This document shows positions 23,092 to 34,538 of a stretch of 64,000 nt of DNA, piece by piece. Source of the DNA: Pratylenchus scribneri (taxonomy: Eukaryota; Nematoda; Chromadorea; Rhabditida; Pratylenchidae); NCBI GenBank assembly GCA_030063045.1, contig JAQSEB010000001.1:1116001-1180000 (forward strand), given 5' to 3'. Every line of letters starts with the position of its first letter. Position 1 is the stretch's first letter. The position numbers were made by a program, and so were the translations under genes. The notes beneath the pieces were generated by a model that did not search any database, had not been told where the DNA came from, and saw only the letters and a list, made by a program, of their open reading frames with translations.

Positions 23092-24563
23092 ATGTCGGCT
23101 AAAAACAAAAATTATGACGAAGAATTTGTCCGAGAATCGGTAAATTTACCTAAATTAAAAACCGATGAATTATAATTTCATTATTGCAGTTGGAATGCGC
23201 AATTTGCAAGGATTTCTTCGATGAGCCAAAACAACTTGTTTGCGGTCACACATTTTGCCGCAATTGCATTGAACGTTTGGTAAGTTTAATTTAACCTATT
23301 CAACAATCAATATTAAATATCCTTAATTCAGGATAAGGTGCTACATGTTCGCAATGATTTTGGGGACCATCTTTATCCGATCCGTAAGTAGAAAATATTA
23401 ATTTTTTCAAATTACATCATTTTTAGATCACCAATTTGCCGTTCAGTGTCCACAGTGCCGGGATATGTGCATCATCCCACCATCGGGATTGAATACGAAT
23501 TATGTGGTCAAAGGTTTTTAATTAGATTTAACATATTTTGAATATTGAAATTATTTAGAAATGGTTGAGAAATTCCGCGACATTGGTGTTTCGCACAATC
23601 GGCCATCAGCAGCAGCAAGCGGTGGATCACATTCCAAACTTTCCTGTGAGGCATGCAAGCGTCAAACTCTTCACGAGGAAATGTTCTTGTGCCGAACATG
23701 CACCGTCGGCCAAGTGGACAATAAAAAGGTTTAATTTATTTTTTGGATGTTTCAAATTCATTCTCAGATCTTTTTGTGCGGCTTTTGCATTGTTACTCGA
23801 GGACACAAGGACCACGAAATAATAATTTGCACTGATTTGGCCGCGAACCAGGATCGGCAATTGGCAACGAGCAAAGTCAATGAAAGTGAGATGAGTGTGC
23901 GTGCCGTTGGTCAGCGGATGAAGGGAATTCCTCTGAACATTTTTCATCGCCTTGAAGATTTACTCAACGTAAGTTTGAACCAATTAAAATATAAAATTTT
24001 TTTGAAAATTTAGCAAATCCACAAATTGACGAAATATTTTGACACACTTCGAACACAATGTTTGGATGCTGAAACAACACTGACAAAACAGGAATTGGAC
24101 AGCAAAGTGAAGGAGTCGGTGACGGTGGCAGAACACATCGGACAGGCAAATAAAATTAATTAGTAAAAATTAATTTTTATTTTAGGCCTATTCACAATTG
24201 GAAAAACTCAAAATGGAAAACATTCAAAGCATTGCCGCAATTGCATCCAGCGTTGAACGATACAATCTCCTGCCGAACACTGCTGCCGAATCATCGCGTA
24301 ATTTGATCGATTTCGACTCAGCAATGCCATCAACCTCCGCAAATGCGTTGGCCACTCATCAGTAATTTTTGTTTTCAAAATTTACAAAATAATTTTTTAT
24401 AATTTTTAGAGTGAATTGTTTCGCCTATAGCAACGATGCAGCATTGGATGTGGACAAAAGACGCCGTGCAATCCTCCGAGGACGCAACAAAGCTCGCCGA
24501 ACCGAAAATGTGGCCACCGATGAAAATGCCGCCGCTCAAATACAACCAATCGTTTTGGATTGA
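23092..24563 (+). CDS. RING-finger, TRIM-like E3 ubiquitin ligase
   Basis: Predicted E3 ubiquitin ligase. The N-terminal C3HC4 RING reads CAICKDFFDEPKQLVCGHTF, CRNCIERL and, after an intron, CPQCRDMC. A B-box-like zinc-binding segment follows (CEACKRQTLHEEMFLCRTC, then FCIVTRGHKDHEII). The next part is helical and probably coiled coil (LNIFHRLEDLLNQIHKLTKY; ELDSKVKESVTVAEHIGQ; YSQLEKLKMENIQSIAAIAS). The C-terminus is basic then acidic (DKRRRAILRGRNKARR ... ENAAAQIQPIVLD) with no B30.2 or NHL domain, so it resembles short TRIM proteins. A TTTCATTTTAG acceptor-like site lies about 30 bp before the ATG, consistent with trans-splicing in a gene cluster. Confidence 0.85.
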
Positions 24564-24926
24564 AGAAGAAGAATAAATTGAATGGAAATGAATGATCAGT
24601 GCAATGTTCTCGCAGGAATCGATTTATTTTCACGCACAATTTTTATGTTTTTTTCTTTTATTTCCCTGGCCTTATTTTATTAAATTTAATTTCCACATCT
24701 ATTTGACTTATGTAAAGAAAGAAAAGATGATTCATCGCTTGCCATTCCTCTCTCTCTCCTCTATTTAATTTCGCGCATCGACAAATAAATTTAAACTTTA
24801 ATAAACGATAAATAAATTTGTTATTAAATTATTATTTGGTTATTTACCCATTTTTATCATCTATTTTATTGTTTAAAAATGCATTTTTTGATTTGCATTT
24901 CAAAGAAGAAAAAACAATCCACAAAA

Positions 24927-27900
24927 ATGCCTTGCACCTCTTGCATGAGGGAATATTCTCGTTCGAGAAAGGAGGTTAATATTTTTATTTTGATGTTAAA
25001 ATTTGTGATTATTTTTATTAGGTTTCATGTCCAAGCTGTCGTTTTGGTTATTGTGAAAAATGTCTGAATAATGTTTGCACAATTCCATCAATTTCCCAAT
25101 TGCCTATTTCCATTTGTGCTGCATGCCATAATTTATTAATTAAAAAGGTTTTTCATTTTCAAAGTGATTTGAAAATAATTAAAAGTTAAATTTAAGGATA
25201 TTGTACAAAAGGAGAAAACTCGCCCAATTTGGGACAATGGAGAGGAAGTTCCACCTTCATTGCGTTCATTGTATCCAAGGCAGCAGAAAAATAACGGAAA
25301 AATGCTGAATGAATCGAAAAGAAGAGGTAATTTATTTTCAAGAAAATTAAAATTGTTTAAAATTGGAAGATAATGAATGGGACGAATTGGAAGCTCGACT
25401 CCAAAGGCTAAATGAGCCAATCGATGTTGGAAATGGCAGCATTGTTGGCACATCCGAGCGAAGAAATATTGGTAAGAAATAAAATAATTTAGTAATAAAT
25501 CATCTAAATAGGGACAAATCGAATGGAAGAATTGGAGGAGAGGTTGGCCGCCCTAAAAGAAGTGCCGTTGGATTTGATCAAAAAACCCAGATTGGTTGGT
25601 TGGATATATTCATAAAAATTAAATAATAATAATTATATTTAAGCTGGTCACAAACGATGAAGATGATGAAGAAGGAGGCGGCAATCCAATGTTGGATAAT
25701 GAGGCACAACAACTTTTAAGACAGGTTAGTTATTTTCTTCATAAAAATCAGAAGTGTTTCTGGAATGAAAATCAGAACAATTCTTTCCGGAATGCAAATC
25801 AGAGCAATTCTTTCCGGAATACAAATCCGAACAATTCATTCCGGAATGCAAATCAGAACAATTCTTTCCGGAATGAAAATCAGAACAATTCTTTCCGGAA
25901 TGCAAATCAGAACAATTCTTTCCGGAATGCAAATCGAACAATTCTTTCCGGAATGCAAATCAGAACAATTCTTCCGGAATGCAAATCAGAACAATTCTTT
26001 CCGGAATGCAAATCAGAACAATTCTTTCCGGAATGCAAATCAGAACAATTCTTTCCGGAATGCAAATCAGAACAATTCTTTCCAGAATGCAAATCATAAT
26101 TGTTTCCGGAATGAAAATCAGAATTATTTCCGGAAAGAATTAATTTGCACTTTTTCCGGTTGCCCTTTCCGGAAAGAATTAATTTGCACTTTATCCGGTT
26201 GCCCTTTCCGGAAAGAATTAATTTGCACTTTATCCGGTTGCCCTTTCCGGAAAGAATTAATTTGCACTTTATCCGGTTGCCCTTTCCGGAAAGAATTAAT
26301 TTGCACTTTATCCGGTTGCACTTTTCCGGAAAGAATTAATTTGCACTTTATCCGGTTGCACTTTTCCGGAAAGAATTAATTTGCACTTTATCCGGTTGCA
26401 CTTTATCCGGTTGCACTTTTCCGGAAAGAATTAATTTGCACTTTTTCCGGTTGCACTTTCCGGAAAGAATTAATTTGCACTATCCGGTTGCACTTTCCGG
26501 AAAGAATTAATTTGCACTTTATCCGGTTGCACTTTCCGGAAAGAATTAATTTGCACTTTATCCGGTTGCACTTTTCCGGAAAGAATTAATTTGCACTTTT
26601 TCCGGTTGCACTTTCCGGAAAGAATTAATTTGCACTTTATCCGGTTGCACTTTCCGGAAAGAATTAATTTGCACTTTATCCGGTTGCACTTTTCCGGAAA
26701 GAATTAATTTGCACTTTATCCGGTTGCACTTTTCCGGAAAGAATTAATTTGCACTTTATCCGGTTGCACTTTCCGGAAAGAATTAATTTGCACTTTATCC
26801 GGTTGCTCCTTTCCGGAAAGAATTAATTTGCACTTTATCCGGTTGCCCTTTCCGGAAAGAATTAATTTGCACTTTATCCGGTTGCCCTTTCCGGAAAGAA
26901 TTAATTTGCACTTTATCCGGTTGCCCTTTCCGGAAAGAATTAATTTGCACTTTATCCGGTTGCCCTTTCCGGAAAGAATTAATTTGCACTTTATCCGGTT
27001 GCCCTTTCCGGAAAGAATTAATTTGCACTTTATCCGGTTGCTCCTTTCCGGAAAGAATTAATTTGCACTTTATCCGGTTGCCCTTTCCGGAAAGAATTAA
27101 TTTGCACTTTATCCGGTTGCCCTTTCCGGAAAGAATTAATTTGCACTTTATCCGGTTGCCCTTTCCGGAAAGAATTAATTTGCACTTTATCCGGTTGCCC
27201 TTTCCGGAAAGAATTAATTTGCACTTTATCCGGTTGCCCTTTCCGGAAAGAATTAATTTGCACTTTATCCGGTTGCCCTTTCCGGAAAGAATTAATTTGC
27301 ACTTTATCCGGTTGCCCTTTCCGGAAAGAATTAATTTGCACTTTATCCGGTTGCCCTTTCCGGAAAGAATTAATTTGCACTTTATCCGGTTGCCCTTTCC
27401 GGAAAGAATTAATTTGCACTTTATCCGGTTGCACTTTTCCGGAAAGAATTAATTTGCACTTTATCCGGTTGCACTTTTCCGGAAAGAATTAATTTGCACT
27501 TTATCCGGTTGCACTTTTCCGGAAAGAATTAATTTGCACTTTATCCGGTTGCACTTTCCGGAAAGAATTAATTTGCACTATCCGGTTGCACTTTCCGGAA
27601 AGAATTAATTTGCACTTTATCCGGTTGCACTTTCCGGAAAGAATTAATTTGCACTTTATCCGGTTGCACTTTTCCGGAAAGAATTAATTTGCACTTTTTC
27701 CGGTTGCACTTTCCGGAAAGAATTAATTTGCACTTTATCCGGTTGCACTTTCCGGAAAGAATTAATTTGCACTTTATCCGGTTGCACTTTTCCGGAAAGA
27801 ATTAATTTCCACTTTATCCGGTTGCACTTTTCCGGAAAGAATTAATTTGCACTTTATCCGGTTGCACTTTCCGGAAAGAATTAATTTGCACTTTATCCGG

Positions 27901-29192
27901 TTGCTCCTTTCCGGAAAGAATTAATTTGCACTTTATCCGGTTGCCCTTTCCGGAAAGAATTAATTTGCACGTTATCCGGTTGCCCTTTCCGGAAAGAATT
28001 AATTTGCACTTTATCCGGTTGCCCTTTCCGGAAAGAATTAATTTGCACTTTATCCGGTTGCCCTTTCCGGAAAGAATTAATTTGCACTTTATCCGGTTGC
28101 ACTTTTCCGGAAAGAATTAATTTGCACTTTATCCGGTTGCACTTTCCGGAAAGAATTAATTTGCACTATCCGGTTGCTCCTTTCCGGAAAGAATTAATTT
28201 GCACTTTATCCGGTTGCACTTTCCGGAAAGAATTAATTTGCACTTTATCCGGTTGCACTTTCCGGAAAGAATTAATTTGCACTTTATCCGGTTGCACTTT
28301 CCGGAAAGAATTAATTTGCACTTTATCCGGTTGCACTTTCCGGAAAGAATTAATTTGCACTTTATCCGGTTGCACTTTCCGGAAAGAATTAATTTGCACT
28401 TTATCCGGTTGCTCCTTTCCGGAAAGAATTAATTTGCACTTTATCCGGTTGCACTTTCCGGAAAGAATTAATTTGCACTTTATCCGGTTGCACTTTCCGG
28501 AAAGAATTAATTTGCACTTTATCCGGTTGCTCCTTTCCGGAAAGAATTAATTTGCACTTTATCCGGTTGCACTTTTCCGGAATGAAAATCAGAACAATTC
28601 TTTCCTGAATGAACAATGAAGGGTAGAAGTCAAATATTTTTAATCAGAGTAATTACGGAATAATCATTCAATATTTAGGCAGAGGACAGCTTCAAAATTG
28701 GCAAATCGCAAAATTATTTGATTCCAAAAGAAGAAGATGGCAATGGCAGCAATTCTTCAATCGCAACTCACAATTCTTCAGCAGATTCTGTACAAATTCG
28801 CAAGGTGAAAATGTTCAAATAAATTTAATTATTCAATTATTTAAAGACAATAAATGAAGTGATCACAGCAAAAAGCAGTTCATCGGATCTTTCAAGGGCT
28901 GCCTCTGAATTAATTTACCCAAATTTTGCTGAATGCATTGAAAAAGTCGGTCAAATTTAATCACAATTATTCCATAAAATATTTTCATTTTTAGACATTG
29001 GAAGATGCAACCATGGCCGAAAGAGAAGCCATTGAATTCATCAAAAAACATAAAGAAGGAGATGAAAATGGAAAGCAACAATCGACGGAAATGGCCAATG
29101 AATCGACCTCCTCCAAAGCTCAAAATTCACTGACAGAAAATGGACAAAATAAACAAACAAAAATTGGAAAATTTAAGAAATTTTTTCTTTAA
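24927..29192 (+). CDS. ZFYVE19/ANCHR-like abscission checkpoint protein (FYVE-type zinc finger)
   Basis: Likely regulator of the cytokinetic abscission checkpoint, binding the ESCRT-III/VPS4 machinery. The N-terminus is an atypical FYVE-type finger: CTSCMREYSRSRKEVSCPSC, RFGYCEKCLNNVC and ICAACHNLL. Two MIM1-like amphipathic repeats follow: ELEARLQRLNEP and ELEERLAALKEVP, the diagnostic ANCHR feature. Then come an acidic stretch (NDEDDEEGGG), QLLRQ, and after the giant intron AEDSFKIGK. The end reads ECIEKTLEDATMAEREAIEF and finishes with a basic KIGKFKKFFL. Intron 25725-28678 (2954 bp) is almost wholly tandem repeat; donor CAG/GTTAGT and acceptor TATTTAG/GCAGAG keep phase 0. The last exon has an inverted, damaged copy at 31737-31977. 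Confidence 0.8.
25764..28615. repeat. Intronic satellite: 27-bp array passing into a 39-bp array
   Basis: 25764-26130 is built of 27-bp units (AATGCAAATCAGAACAATTC plus TTTCCGG). 26130-28575 is about 60 units of a 39-bp repeat (TTGCCCTTTCCGGAAAGAAT, then TAATTTGCACTTTATCCGG). A remnant of the 27-mer returns at 28575-28615. The 39-mer is the reverse complement of the 40-bp satellite at 1-946, which has one extra G. Subfamilies alternate in blocks: CCCTTTCC, CACTTTTCC, CACTTTCC and CTCCTTTCC variants, showing higher-order structure. The array fills the large intron of the ZFYVE19-like gene. Confidence 0.97.
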
Positions 29193-29636
29193 TTTTTTTG
29201 TCAAATTTTTATAATAAATAAATTTATACTTATTTATATTGGAAAATTGTAATAATTGGGAATTAAAATGGGGGAGGTATGTATAGTTTATTCCAATTTG
29301 TTTTGCACATTTTCCCAAATGTGTGACAATTCCTTCCACATTCTTCTAATAATTATTAATGTTTGTCCCTCATTCAATCTACTACGGTACCGGTAATTAT
29401 CGATTGATTTGACGAATCCTTCCTACATAATACTTCCAATATCAAATCAATTTCAAACAAAGTTTTTCCATCTCACACTTTGATGAGATGAGACTTTTCA
29501 CAATAAAAGTGAAGAAAAATCTATATAATTAAGCTTAGTTATAATTAGGCATTATTGATTGCATTTATCTTTTCATTTTTGAACCAATTTCATTGCTTTA
29601 TCCGATTTATTTATTTAATAAAATTTGGACACAAAA
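29193..29636. other. Convergent 3' intergenic region
   Basis: About 440 bp between the ZFYVE19-like stop and the GALK2 stop, which point toward each other. AT-rich, with AATAAATAAATTTAT near 29213 as a probable polyadenylation region for the upstream gene. No gene seen. Confidence 0.5.
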
Positions 29637-31329
29637 TTATAATTTTTTAATAATTTCAATTCCTCCGCACGGTTCACTCCAAAAGAGGACTTTCAGTCCA
29701 TTCGCCTCCACTTTTTGCCTTTCCTCTTTTCGGACCAATGCCACCACACAACCACCCCATCCGGCCCCAGTCAATCGGGCACCTATGCATCCACTTTGAA
29801 GGCACTTTTGAACGGTTCGATCCAGCTCTAGGCAACTGCATTCAAATAATTCGGCGCAGGATTTGTGCGATCCATTCATTAGGGCTGAATTTTGTTTGTT
29901 TCAAATTTGAATTTGATAAAAATTAATTGAAATTGACCGGCCATTCTCTCCAATGCCTCATTCCCATCCATTTTTGTGCAAATTTCCTCAAATTCCAGCA
30001 CTCGATTTGCCTCCGAGAAAACGTGTTTTGCCCTTTTGTAGAGGCAAAATTGTTGCACTTAAAAGGAATAAATTCGCAATAAATTGTCTTCTCCTCACTA
30101 TTTTGTGTGTTGGAATTCAAACAATATTTGGCCAATTCAGCATCCGTGCAGTCGAGTATTTGGCAAATTTCTTGCCTTTGATGTGCTCCTTCTTCATTCA
30201 TCAAATATTTGTCCACAATTTCCAACATTTTTCCTGGTTTCTCTCCAAAACCAAGAAGTGTCGCTGCATCCCTCAACGTTCGAACGGAATGCCATTTGCT
30301 TGAATCCTCCAAACAATTTGCCTTTTTTGCAATAATTTGTGCCGCAATTCGGCATTCCACCACCCTCTCATTGTAATGGGAAGTGGCACCTTTGTTGCAT
30401 TCCAATCCGGAATGCACAACAGCGAAAAGGGCATTGGGGGGAAGTTGAACGGAAGTCCATTTCAAAGTTGGTACAAAATCAATTCGAAGGGCTGAACCCT
30501 GTTGGGCCAAGCATTCACAGGCCTGGTCCATTCCACCTCCCTCCATGCCCACAAAACGTTCCGATTTTGTGGAAATTTCGGCTAATTCTTTCTGAACCAA
30601 AGGGAAAATGTTTTGATGGGAAAGGGGGATTAATTTTAATAATTTTGTGCCTTTGTAAATGTTTCAAATGATTGGCCAGTTTGTATGTAAATTGTTGCCA
30701 ATGATGCGGCACAAACCAACGCGGATGAACTGCTGCAAAAAAAAGGCCAAAATATGCCAAATTTGACCAAATTCTTCCGACCTTAGCCCGGCACTTGGTG
30801 CAATTTGACTGCCCACAACCGCATAAAATCCTTTCGCTTCAGCCAAAGCTGCTCCTGCATTTCCCTTCTCATTTCCATAAAGCCTCTCAAGTATTCCTCT
30901 CCATCCAGCCAAAAAATAATGTTGCCATTTTGGACTGTTCCCCGCATGGACGGTGGCATTCTCGAAGGAATTGCCAATTTCCAATTCGAATGGACTGCAA
31001 TGGAATATTTGGCTTAAGGCGAGGGATTCACTCCCTCACGGATATTTGGGGTCAATGTTCATCAAGGAAACTTTTCGTTCCGGGCATTTTCCCACGGCCA
31101 CCCAAGTGCTGTGGCCAATTGCCATTGGCAAAACGGAATAATCCGAATAGTCAATGTGTTCTCCTTTATATTGGGGTTGGGGGATAAATTCATGAGATAA
31201 TAATTCCCTTCCATTTTTACCAATTAAATTCACTCGCCCAGGGCATCGAATGAGGGCATCTGGAGCACGGCTAAATTTTTCACGAAATAATTGGGTAATT
31301 TTAGATTGACATTCATCGTCACCACTCAT
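29637..31329 (-). CDS. GALK2: GHMP-family galactokinase / N-acetylgalactosamine kinase (GALK2-like)
   Basis: Sugar-1-kinase of the cytosol, phosphorylating GalNAc or galactose. Start [20 protein letters not shown]. The galactokinase signature is split by an intron: CPGRVNLIG joined to [16 protein letters not shown] (GR-NLIGEHIDY). Then [37 protein letters not shown] in this frame, with the GHMP phosphate-binding part; [57 protein letters not shown]; and the C-terminal motif [16 protein letters not shown]. It ends GGIEIIKKL. The MDQ and TGAGWGG motifs match GALK2 better than GALK1. The gene is flanked by an inverted pair of ZFYVE19 last-exon sequences (about 28960-29205 and 31737-31977). Confidence 0.93.
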
Positions 31330-31736
31330 TTTTTGGAGGAATTGATGAAAACGAATTTAAATTAGGAAAAGCTTCAGCTGGGGACAAACACGGAAATGTT
31401 TAATTAAAAAGAATTAAATTGGAGAGGAATATGGAATGGAATAAGAATGGCCAAAAATCAGGTCATTTATTTAGAAAAACGATAGAAAAACGTGCAAAAC
31501 ACAAAATGGAATAAACTAGAAAAATTATTAAAAATTTTATTGTTTTTGGGAAAAGGGGGCCGATAATGCATGGACGAATTGAGAGGTGAATTGGAATGAA
31601 TTTACGAATGGAATACAAAAAGAAGGGAGTCAAAAGGCAAATATTTGGCGCAAATTGATTTATTGATGATATTCTTCCCCCATTTTTAATATTATTCCCC
31701 CATTATTACACTTCAATAAAAATAATTTATTTGGAC
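31330..31736. other. Upstream region of GALK2-like gene
   Basis: About 400 bp of AT-rich sequence with no supported ORF. It should include the GALK2 5' region. Nothing else recognised. Confidence 0.35.
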
Positions 31737-31977
31737 AAAAAAAATTAAAGAAAAAATTTCTTAAATTTTTCAATTTTTGTTTATTTATTTTGTCCATTTT
31801 CTGTCAATGAATTTTGAGCTTTGGAGAATTCATTATTGGCCATTTCCGTCGATTGTTGCTTTCCATTTCCATCTCCTTCTTTACGTTTTTTGATGAATTC
31901 AATGGCTTCTCTTTCGGCCATGATTGCATCTTCCAATGTCTAAAAATTAAAATATTTTATGGAATAATTATGATTAA
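31737..31977 (-). pseudogene. Inverted truncated copy of the ZFYVE19-like terminal exon
   Basis: On the minus strand it repeats the end of the ZFYVE19-like gene, including about 45 bp of the preceding intron, the acceptor and the last exon: TLEDAIMAEREAIEFIKK, then GDGNGKQQSTEMA and AQNSLTENGQNK followed by a premature stop. Relative to the original it has several substitutions, one 3-bp deletion plus local change (ESTSS becomes NEFS), and CAA to TAA at the Gln after NK. It begins exactly where the tandem array at 31978 begins. By eye it is above 90 percent identical, so the duplication is young. Confidence 0.88.
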
Positions 31978-33003
31978 AAGTTGGGGCAAACAAAACAGGC
32001 GGAATTATGTTTGGGGCAAATAAAACAGGCGGAATTATGTTTGGGGCAATTAAAACAGGCGGAATTATGTTTGGGGCAATTAAAACAGGCGGAATTATGT
32101 TTGGGGCAAATAAACAGGCGTTTGGTGCAAATAAAACAGGCGGAATTATGTTTGGGGCAATTAAAATGTTTGGGGCAAATAAAATGTTTGGGGCAAATAA
32201 AATGTTTGGAGCAAATAAAATGTTTGGGGCAATTAAAATGTTTGGGGCAAATAAAATGTTTGGGGCAAATAAAATGTTTGGGGCAAAATGAATGTTTGGG
32301 GCAATTAAAATGTTTGGGGCAAAATGAATGTTTGGGGCAAATAAAATGTTTGGGGCAAAATGAATGTTTGGGGCAATTAAAATGTTTGGGGCAATTAAAA
32401 TGTTTGGGGCAAATAAAATGTTTGGGGCAAATACAATGTTTGGGGCAAATACAATGTTTGGGGCAATTAAAATGTTTGGGGCAATTAAAATGTTTGGGAC
32501 AATTAAAATGTTTGGGGCAATTAAAATGTTTGGGGCAATTAAAATGTTTGGGGCAAATACAATGTTTGGGGCAATTAAAATGTTTGGGGCAAATACAATG
32601 TTTGGGGCAATTAAAATGTTTGGGGCAAATACAATGTTTGGGGCAAATAAAATGTTTGGGGCAAATAAAATGTTTGGGGCAAATACAATGTTTGGGGCAA
32701 ATAAAACAGGCGGAATTATGTTTGGGGCAAATAAAACAGGCGGAATTATGTTTGGGGCAAATTAAACAGGCGGAATTATGTTGGGACAAATAAAACCGGC
32801 GGAATTATGTTGGGGCAAATAAAACCGGCGGAATTATGTTTGGGGCAAATTAAACAGGCGGAATTATGTTGGGACAAATAAAACCGGCGGAATTATGTTG
32901 GGGCAAATAAAACAGGCGGAATTATGTTTGGGGCAAATAAAACAGGCGGAATTATGTTGGGGCAAATAAAACAGGCGGAATTATGTTTGGAGCAAATTAA
33001 ACA
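31978..33003. repeat. Composite 30-bp/18-bp tandem array, second locus
   Basis: Same two units as the AMP deaminase intron array. 30-bp GGCGGAATTATGTTTGGGGC units occupy 31985-32160 and 32700-33003. 18-bp AAAATGTTTGGGGCAAAT/CAATT units lie between, with AAATACAATG and AAAATGAATG variants not seen at the first locus. The right end has extra 29-bp variants (TTGGGACAAATAAAACCGGC). The symmetric long-short-long layout is shared by both loci. Confidence 0.95.
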
Positions 33004-33321
33004 GATGGAATGAATGAAATGTTGAATTCATTTCAAAGTATTTGTGGAAAGAATTAAATTGGATGAATCAACGACAAAAAATATGTGCAAAATTGGCGGA
33101 AAATGATGAATTTACCGAGATTTTGTTTTGATGAATTTTGATCATTGCAAGACTACGATAAAATAAAATGTGATGATGCCGGAGACCATTGAATCTTAAT
33201 ATGATGGACGATGGCTAGTCGAATTGGGGTAAAGGATCTGTGGTGTTGAGTGTTGACTGTTGATGTGTGATGTGATGATAATGATGATGAGTGATATGAA
33301 AATGTGAGAATGAACGGAAAA
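33004..33321. other. Unassigned spacer
   Basis: About 320 bp with no ORF or recognisable element. A simple TGATG/GATGATGA-rich stretch lies at 33240-33300. It ends in the direct repeat GTGAGAATGAA at 33304-33314 that also follows the foldback element. Confidence 0.3.
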
Positions 33322-34538
33322 GCTTAATTGCCTGTCTAAAGGGGCTGAATTTTGAGTCTAATTTTTCTCCTGTCTAAAGGGGCTGAATTTTGAGTCTAAT
33401 TTTTCTCCTGTCTAAAGGGGCTGAATTTTGAGTCTAATTTGGAGGATTTTGAATTAAACTATATATAAAAGGCTTTTCAACATTCTGGGATGTGCGGAAA
33501 TCAAAAAGGAGGTGCGCAGGATTAAGCCGGATATAGAGGGATTAAGGTGGATATAGAGGGATTAAGGTGGATATAAAGGGATGATTAAGGTGGATATAGA
33601 GGGATTAAGTCCCGAAATTGATGGGAAATGGCCTGGAGGGCCAGTGGAAGGTCGGGAGATGGGCTGAAGGCCCTGAGAGTGGGTGGGATATAGCCGGATA
33701 TAAGGGGATATACGTGGATTAAGGGGGATTAAAGAGGATTAAAGGGGATTAAGCTCCGAAAAATGGGAATGGCCCGGAAGGCCATGGGAACGTCGGGGAA
33801 GTGTAGCAGAGGCCCGGAGACTGCGCGGGATTAAGTCAGATATAAGGGGATATACGTGGATTAAGAGGGATTAAGTTTAGTTAGGGGCTAGGGATTAGGG
33901 TTATGGTTAGGGGCGGCATGGGATCTAGGGGCTAGGGGCCTAGGGGTTCGGAGCACGCGGGATATAGCCAGATATAGGGAGATTAAGGTGGATATAGGGG
34001 GATTAAGCCGGATTAAGCTTAGTTAAGGGCTAGGGATTAGGGTTAGGTGTTCGGAGCATAGGATTCTCGCGAAGCCGGGGAAGCAAACAACCAAACCAAG
34101 ACTCACGCCCATCCATTTCGGGGCTTAATCCCCCTAAATCCACGTATATCCCCTTATATCCGGCTATATCCCACCCACTCTCAGGGCCTTCAGCCCATCT
34201 CCCGACCTTCCACTGGCCCTTCAGACCATTTCCCATCAATTTCGGGGCTTAATCCCTCTATATCCACCTTAATCATCCCTTTATATCCACCTTAATCCCT
34301 CTATATCCACCTTAATCCCTCTATATCCGGCTTAATCCTGCGCACCTCCTTTTTGATTTCCGCACATCCCAGAATGTTGAAAAGCCTTTTTATATAGGTA
34401 GTTTAATTCAAAATCCTCCAAATTAGACTCAAAATTCAGCCCCTTTAGACAGGAGAAAAATTAGACTCAAAATTCAGCCCCTTTAGACAGGAGAAAAATT
34501 AGACTCAAAATTCAGCCCCTTTAGACAGGCAATTAAGC
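33322..34538. mobile_element. Foldback (long terminal inverted repeat) element, MULE-like
   Basis: Arms of about 410 bp (33322-33733 and 34121-34538) are near-perfect inverted copies. Each outer end carries three repeats of CTGTCTAAAGGGGCTGAATT, then GGATGTGCGGAAATCAAAAA, then runs of GGATTAAGGTGGATATAGAG. The 390-bp centre has more GGATTAAG/GGATATA repeats, GTTAGGGATTAGGGTTA-like runs and GGCCCGGAGACTGCG. No transposase ORF, so it is non-autonomous. Flanking direct repeats GTGAGAATGAA (33304-33314 and 34544-34554) could be an 11-bp target duplication, a size usual for Mutator-like elements, though 5-7 bp of unmatched sequence separates them from the arms. Confidence 0.82.

Noticed and set aside
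26765..28550. Long frames of LHFIRLPFPERIN or QPDKVQINSFRKG repeats
   Set aside because: 39-bp satellite read in frame (13 codons) inside an intron; open on both strands.
31814..32023. Plus-strand frame MSFGEFIIGHFRRLL, also seen antisense at 28863-29123
   Set aside because: It is the antisense reading of the ZFYVE19 terminal exon and its inverted copy; the conservation is from DNA duplication.
33880..34060. Telomere-like GTTAGGG/GATTAGGG words
   Set aside because: Short, imperfect and embedded in the foldback element; the expected nematode telomere repeat is TTAGGC and no such tract is present.
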